From Rhizophagus sp. LPA8_4_AMF (lineage: Eukaryota; Glomeromycota; Glomeromycetes; Glomerales; Glomeraceae), in assembly GCA_021464525.1 (NCBI GenBank), contig JADRCO010000342.1, forward strand, positions 1-37,021: DNA of 37,021 bases, given 5' to 3'. Under the pieces are notes generated by a model that saw only the letters and a list, made by a program, of their open reading frames with translations, was not told the origin of the DNA and did not search any database. Positions 33,967-37,021 of the stretch are shown in pieces; position 1 is the stretch's first letter, and every line of letters starts with the position of its first letter. Position numbers and translations under genes: made by a program.

Positions 33967-34443
33967 ATGAATATCCAAGGGAATCATCGAAACGAAACCA
34001 TATTAAAAAATCTCTTAGAAAACATAAACATTAACAATCTTTATAACTTTTCATATAATTCAAATATGTTTGCGACACGTTTCAGGAACGGTAAAAGAGC
34101 AACTGGAAAAGCTCTAATGCAACAAATCGTACACCAAGAAGCTCGAAGATTACAAATTATACCAAGTCATTATATAATCATTATAGCAACAAAAAGGATT
34201 TGGAATCGTTCTACACGTTTTCAACGTCAAAAATTTATAGACTCAGCACACGAGATCAATAGAATTAACGATCGTAACAGAAGACGAATCACGGATGTAA
34301 ACGCGGATACCCTTAATCGAATTTCTCAGATAAACGTTCAGAACGCCGGTACTCCTTTTGAAAAGGACTTTTATAACGGAGTACAGTTTGATCAAGTCGA
34401 TTTGTTCTTACCTTGGGAATTTCCTGAATTGGCATTTCCTTAA
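33967..34443 (+). CDS. Highly divergent HMG-like protein (cluster member 3)
   Basis: This intronless frame encodes 158 residues. The central region, about 44-97, has the spacing of the neighbouring HMG boxes: RATGKALMQQIVHQEARRL, a tryptophan at 79 in TKRIWNRSTRFQRQKF, then IDSAHEI. The W-(N/R)-x-(A/S)-(S/T) surround and the helix after it are the main link to members 1 and 2. It lacks their IFPP motif and has instead an asparagine-rich N-terminus. The last 20 residues are acidic and aromatic (FDQVDLFLPWEFPELAF) and could be an activation or interaction segment. It may no longer bind DNA as an HMG protein does. On its own I would call it hypothetical; the family call draws on its neighbours. 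Confidence 0.6.
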   Translation: MNIQGNHRNETILKNLLENININNLYNFSYNSNMFATRFRNGKRATGKALMQQIVHQEARRLQIIPSHYIIIIATKRIWNRSTRFQRQKFIDSAHEINRINDRNRRRITDVNADTLNRISQINVQNAGTPFEKDFYNGVQFDQVDLFLPWEFPELAFP

Positions 34444-36969
34444 TTACTAATTTTGCGTGAATTGACGTTATCTGCAGGCCAAAGTGACGTCAAAATTTAA
34501 AATTTCTTTTAAAAATAATAATTTTATTATATATTTTTTCTAGGTGTTTCTACTTTAAAAAAATAAATTACTTTAAATTTTTTAACCCCCATTATATTTT
34601 TAACCCCTTTTTAATTATGTTTAATTTTCTTATCAAGTTTTTATGTTTATCATTTTTTTTTTATAACTTTTTAAATTAGTAAGATTAAGGTTTTTCATTT
34701 TAATAATTATTTTACACTTCTTCCCTGTTTAATTTAATAGATGATTAAGCTAAATAATAATATTAATAATAAATAAAATATAAACATATGATGATGATGA
34801 AAATCTCGCATATGTACTATATCTACTATTTATTTTTGCTTTGACGTGAATTTGATATTATTTGATGTTTAATTTTTTTTTTTTTTTTATGTTGAATCAA
34901 AAAAATCATCTTACTTCAATGAAGAGAAAATACTGCAAAATATTTTTGTGATCCCTTTAAGCGTTGAGGGATTTTCAGGGTTAAACGTAACAAATAAATG
35001 TTTGATATCAAACAATAATTAAATTTGTGTAATATTATTTTGTAATAAATAAATGATTGTTTACGATAAATTTTTTTCTTTTTAGAAAAAAATTATTAAT
35101 TCATTAAAATTTATTATTCCGGATAATTTCTATATAATATAATATGTATAAAATATTATATATAAAAATAAAATAAAAGATTATCGAAATAATACTGTAA
35201 TAATCATATGTAAATATTTAAATATTTGTAATAATTATTAAAATTACAATTCCGAAAATTACATCATGACTTTCTGCATACATTGATATTGATATTATTA
35301 TTCCAAAAGCAAAACAACAAAAGCAAAACATAACGAAATTCACGATAAAATTAACATAGTAATTAATCTTTTTTTTTTTAAAAAAAAAAAAATAAAATAA
35401 AATTTATAAATAAATAAGAATATTGTATGCATTGTAAAGTACGAGACCAATTGACATTTTTTCCATTAAGATGGCTCAGCTAAATTATAGATTTATATTG
35501 TATAATATTGAAATTGATACAAGTATAATTAAAAAAAAAAAAAAAAAGTAATATTCAAAGATTCTGAAAAAAGAAAACGTTATTTGAAATTTCTGAAACA
35601 TTTTTTAAAGAAAAAAAAAAGTAATACTCTAGAATTTAAAAACTGACTCGAATTTTTAGTATTGTTTTCGATTAAAAAAATTTTTTTTTTTACAATATAT
35701 TGTTTAATAATGTTAATCCATACAGCATGTTTGATAATATTGTTCAAAGATTTTTATTTTTAATTTGTTTCGGAATTGGTACCGAAAAACGGGACAAAAA
35801 AATGTCCTTCCAGATAGAAAAATAATATTCTATAATTAATATAATTAATATTATTAATAATTATTATACCTTGTGAATATACTTGTGTAAATTGTAACGA
35901 ATAAATAAATTTCTTTCATAGATTTCTTTTTAAAGAGGTATTAATTTACACTAATTTATGAACAATGGACTGTATAAAATTTATGGAAATTTTATTATTT
36001 TGTTTTTTCTGTTTTCTATATAAAGAAAGTATTTAATTAAAATTTTCCTTTTTTATTTTTGACATATTTTGACATTCATCCCTTCACCCTTAAATGGAAG
36101 GAGTTAAATTCGGAAATACCGATTTTTTAATATTTAGAGAATATTGAATAAATTGAATAAAATTAAGAATTTATGTTAATTTATAAAATATTAATTAAAA
36201 AACCTACAAGATGACGTGAACTTGCCAAGAATTTTCTGCTAAACTGCTGCGGTTCTATTCGTTTAAAATATTATAAAAATCTTTTAAAATTGATTGGAAC
36301 ATGTGCTAAATTTATATATGTTTCAAATGGGTTTTACTAATTAAAATATTTAACGAATACCATTTCGGAAAGATTTTTTGTTTGTTCTGACTAATATATT
36401 ATTTTGGACTAGTCAATGATGATCATTTGGCACAATAAATTGAAATGAAAATATATTTGTATGTGTATATAAGAATAAAAAAAAAACTCTCATTTTTTAA
36501 TAATAAAATAATAAGAATAATAAGAATAATAAGAATTCTTTTATGAAGGACTCGGATGACTAAACTAATGACTAACTATTTAAGGGAGCTCCTTTCATTG
36601 CAGTAAATCCTGATTAATCATCTTAACCAAATTAATACTTGTTTATGTGAATATCCTAATAGAACTTCTCTCCAATAAAAAATTGACAATTTCTAGTAAA
36701 TATTTATACGATATTGTACATAATCTTTTTGAGTTCAATATTTTCATCACTTATCTTTATACCGTCTTTTGTATCATGTAAATCAATAAATTGATCAAAG
36801 AATTTACCACTTATGTTCTTAATTTAGAAAAGTCTTAACATATTAAACCTTATTTACCATAGTACTTTTTTTTCTTAATGAATTAAACGCGTTTCATCTT
36901 TAGAAAAAAAAAAAGAGTTCCTATGAAAGCAATCACTTCCTAAAATTATTCGTTATTTTCCATTTCCCC

Positions 36970-36971
<2 letters not shown>
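34444..36971. other. Gene-free AT-rich spacer with simple repeats
   Basis: No gene supported. It contains poly-A and poly-T runs and an imperfect AATAAG/AATAAT tract at about 36500-36536. Confidence 0.55.

Positions 36972-37021
<50 letters not shown>
36972..37021. repeat. Poly-T run of 50 nt at window end
   Basis: An uninterrupted T tract reaching the last base. It may be a contig edge or a length-uncertain homopolymer. Confidence 0.9.

Noticed and set aside
1..37021. tRNA genes
   Set aside because: Scanning both strands by eye for a B-box-like GGTTCGANTCC with a matching A box gave no credible candidate; a covariance-model search would be decisive.

Overview
This is a very AT-rich, intron-bearing eukaryotic window. 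It looks like nuclear DNA of an arbuscular mycorrhizal fungus (Glomeromycotina, Rhizophagus-like). The reasons are the F-box/leucine-rich-repeat proteins with the N-terminal signature of that lineage, a BTB-BACK-TLDc protein, a group of MATA-HMG-like genes, short GT-AG introns, and long gene-poor AT-rich spacers with foldback and MITE-like repeats. The assignment rests on family content read by eye, not on a database match. I saw no rRNA, tRNA or CRISPR array.

Layout, left to right. (1) 1474-3102, minus: a ten-exon stomatin/SPFH gene, the one clearly housekeeping gene. (2) 4971-6470, plus: an intronless F-box protein, with a 13-bp tandem duplication in its promoter. (3) 7429-8061: a decayed F-box relative. 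(4) 9589-10019: a small secreted-protein gene whose frame is broken by one base or restored by a 47-nt intron. A 205-bp SINE/LINE-like insertion with an 18-bp target duplication lies just downstream. (5) 11915-13558, minus: a second F-box protein. (6) 14952-16440, plus: a two-exon BTB-BACK-TLDc protein. (7) 17271-18680, plus: a nine-exon gene for an unrecognised protein with a lysine-rich tail; it is not visible as a single open frame. (8) 20657-21279: a foldback element made of degenerate CGAA-core units. (9) 21470-22103: a small three-exon gene of unknown function, followed at 22130-22912 by a decayed tandem copy with a 268-bp MITE in its first exon. (10) 26744-34443: three HMG-box-like genes, progressively more divergent, spread over about 8 kb.

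There is no operon-like organisation. The intronless or nearly intronless lineage-type genes (F-box, BTB-TLDc, HMG, secreted protein) mostly have a recognisable TATA-like element 50-90 nt upstream of the ATG. F-box and BTB proteins usually act as substrate adaptors in ubiquitin ligases. HMG proteins bind DNA. The window therefore reads as an accessory, duplication-prone segment of regulatory gene families around one conserved gene. The best candidates for undescribed biology are the nine-exon gene, the duplicated three-exon gene with its MITE-disrupted copy, and the HMG cluster, whose first two members share an upstream IDR..IFPP motif.
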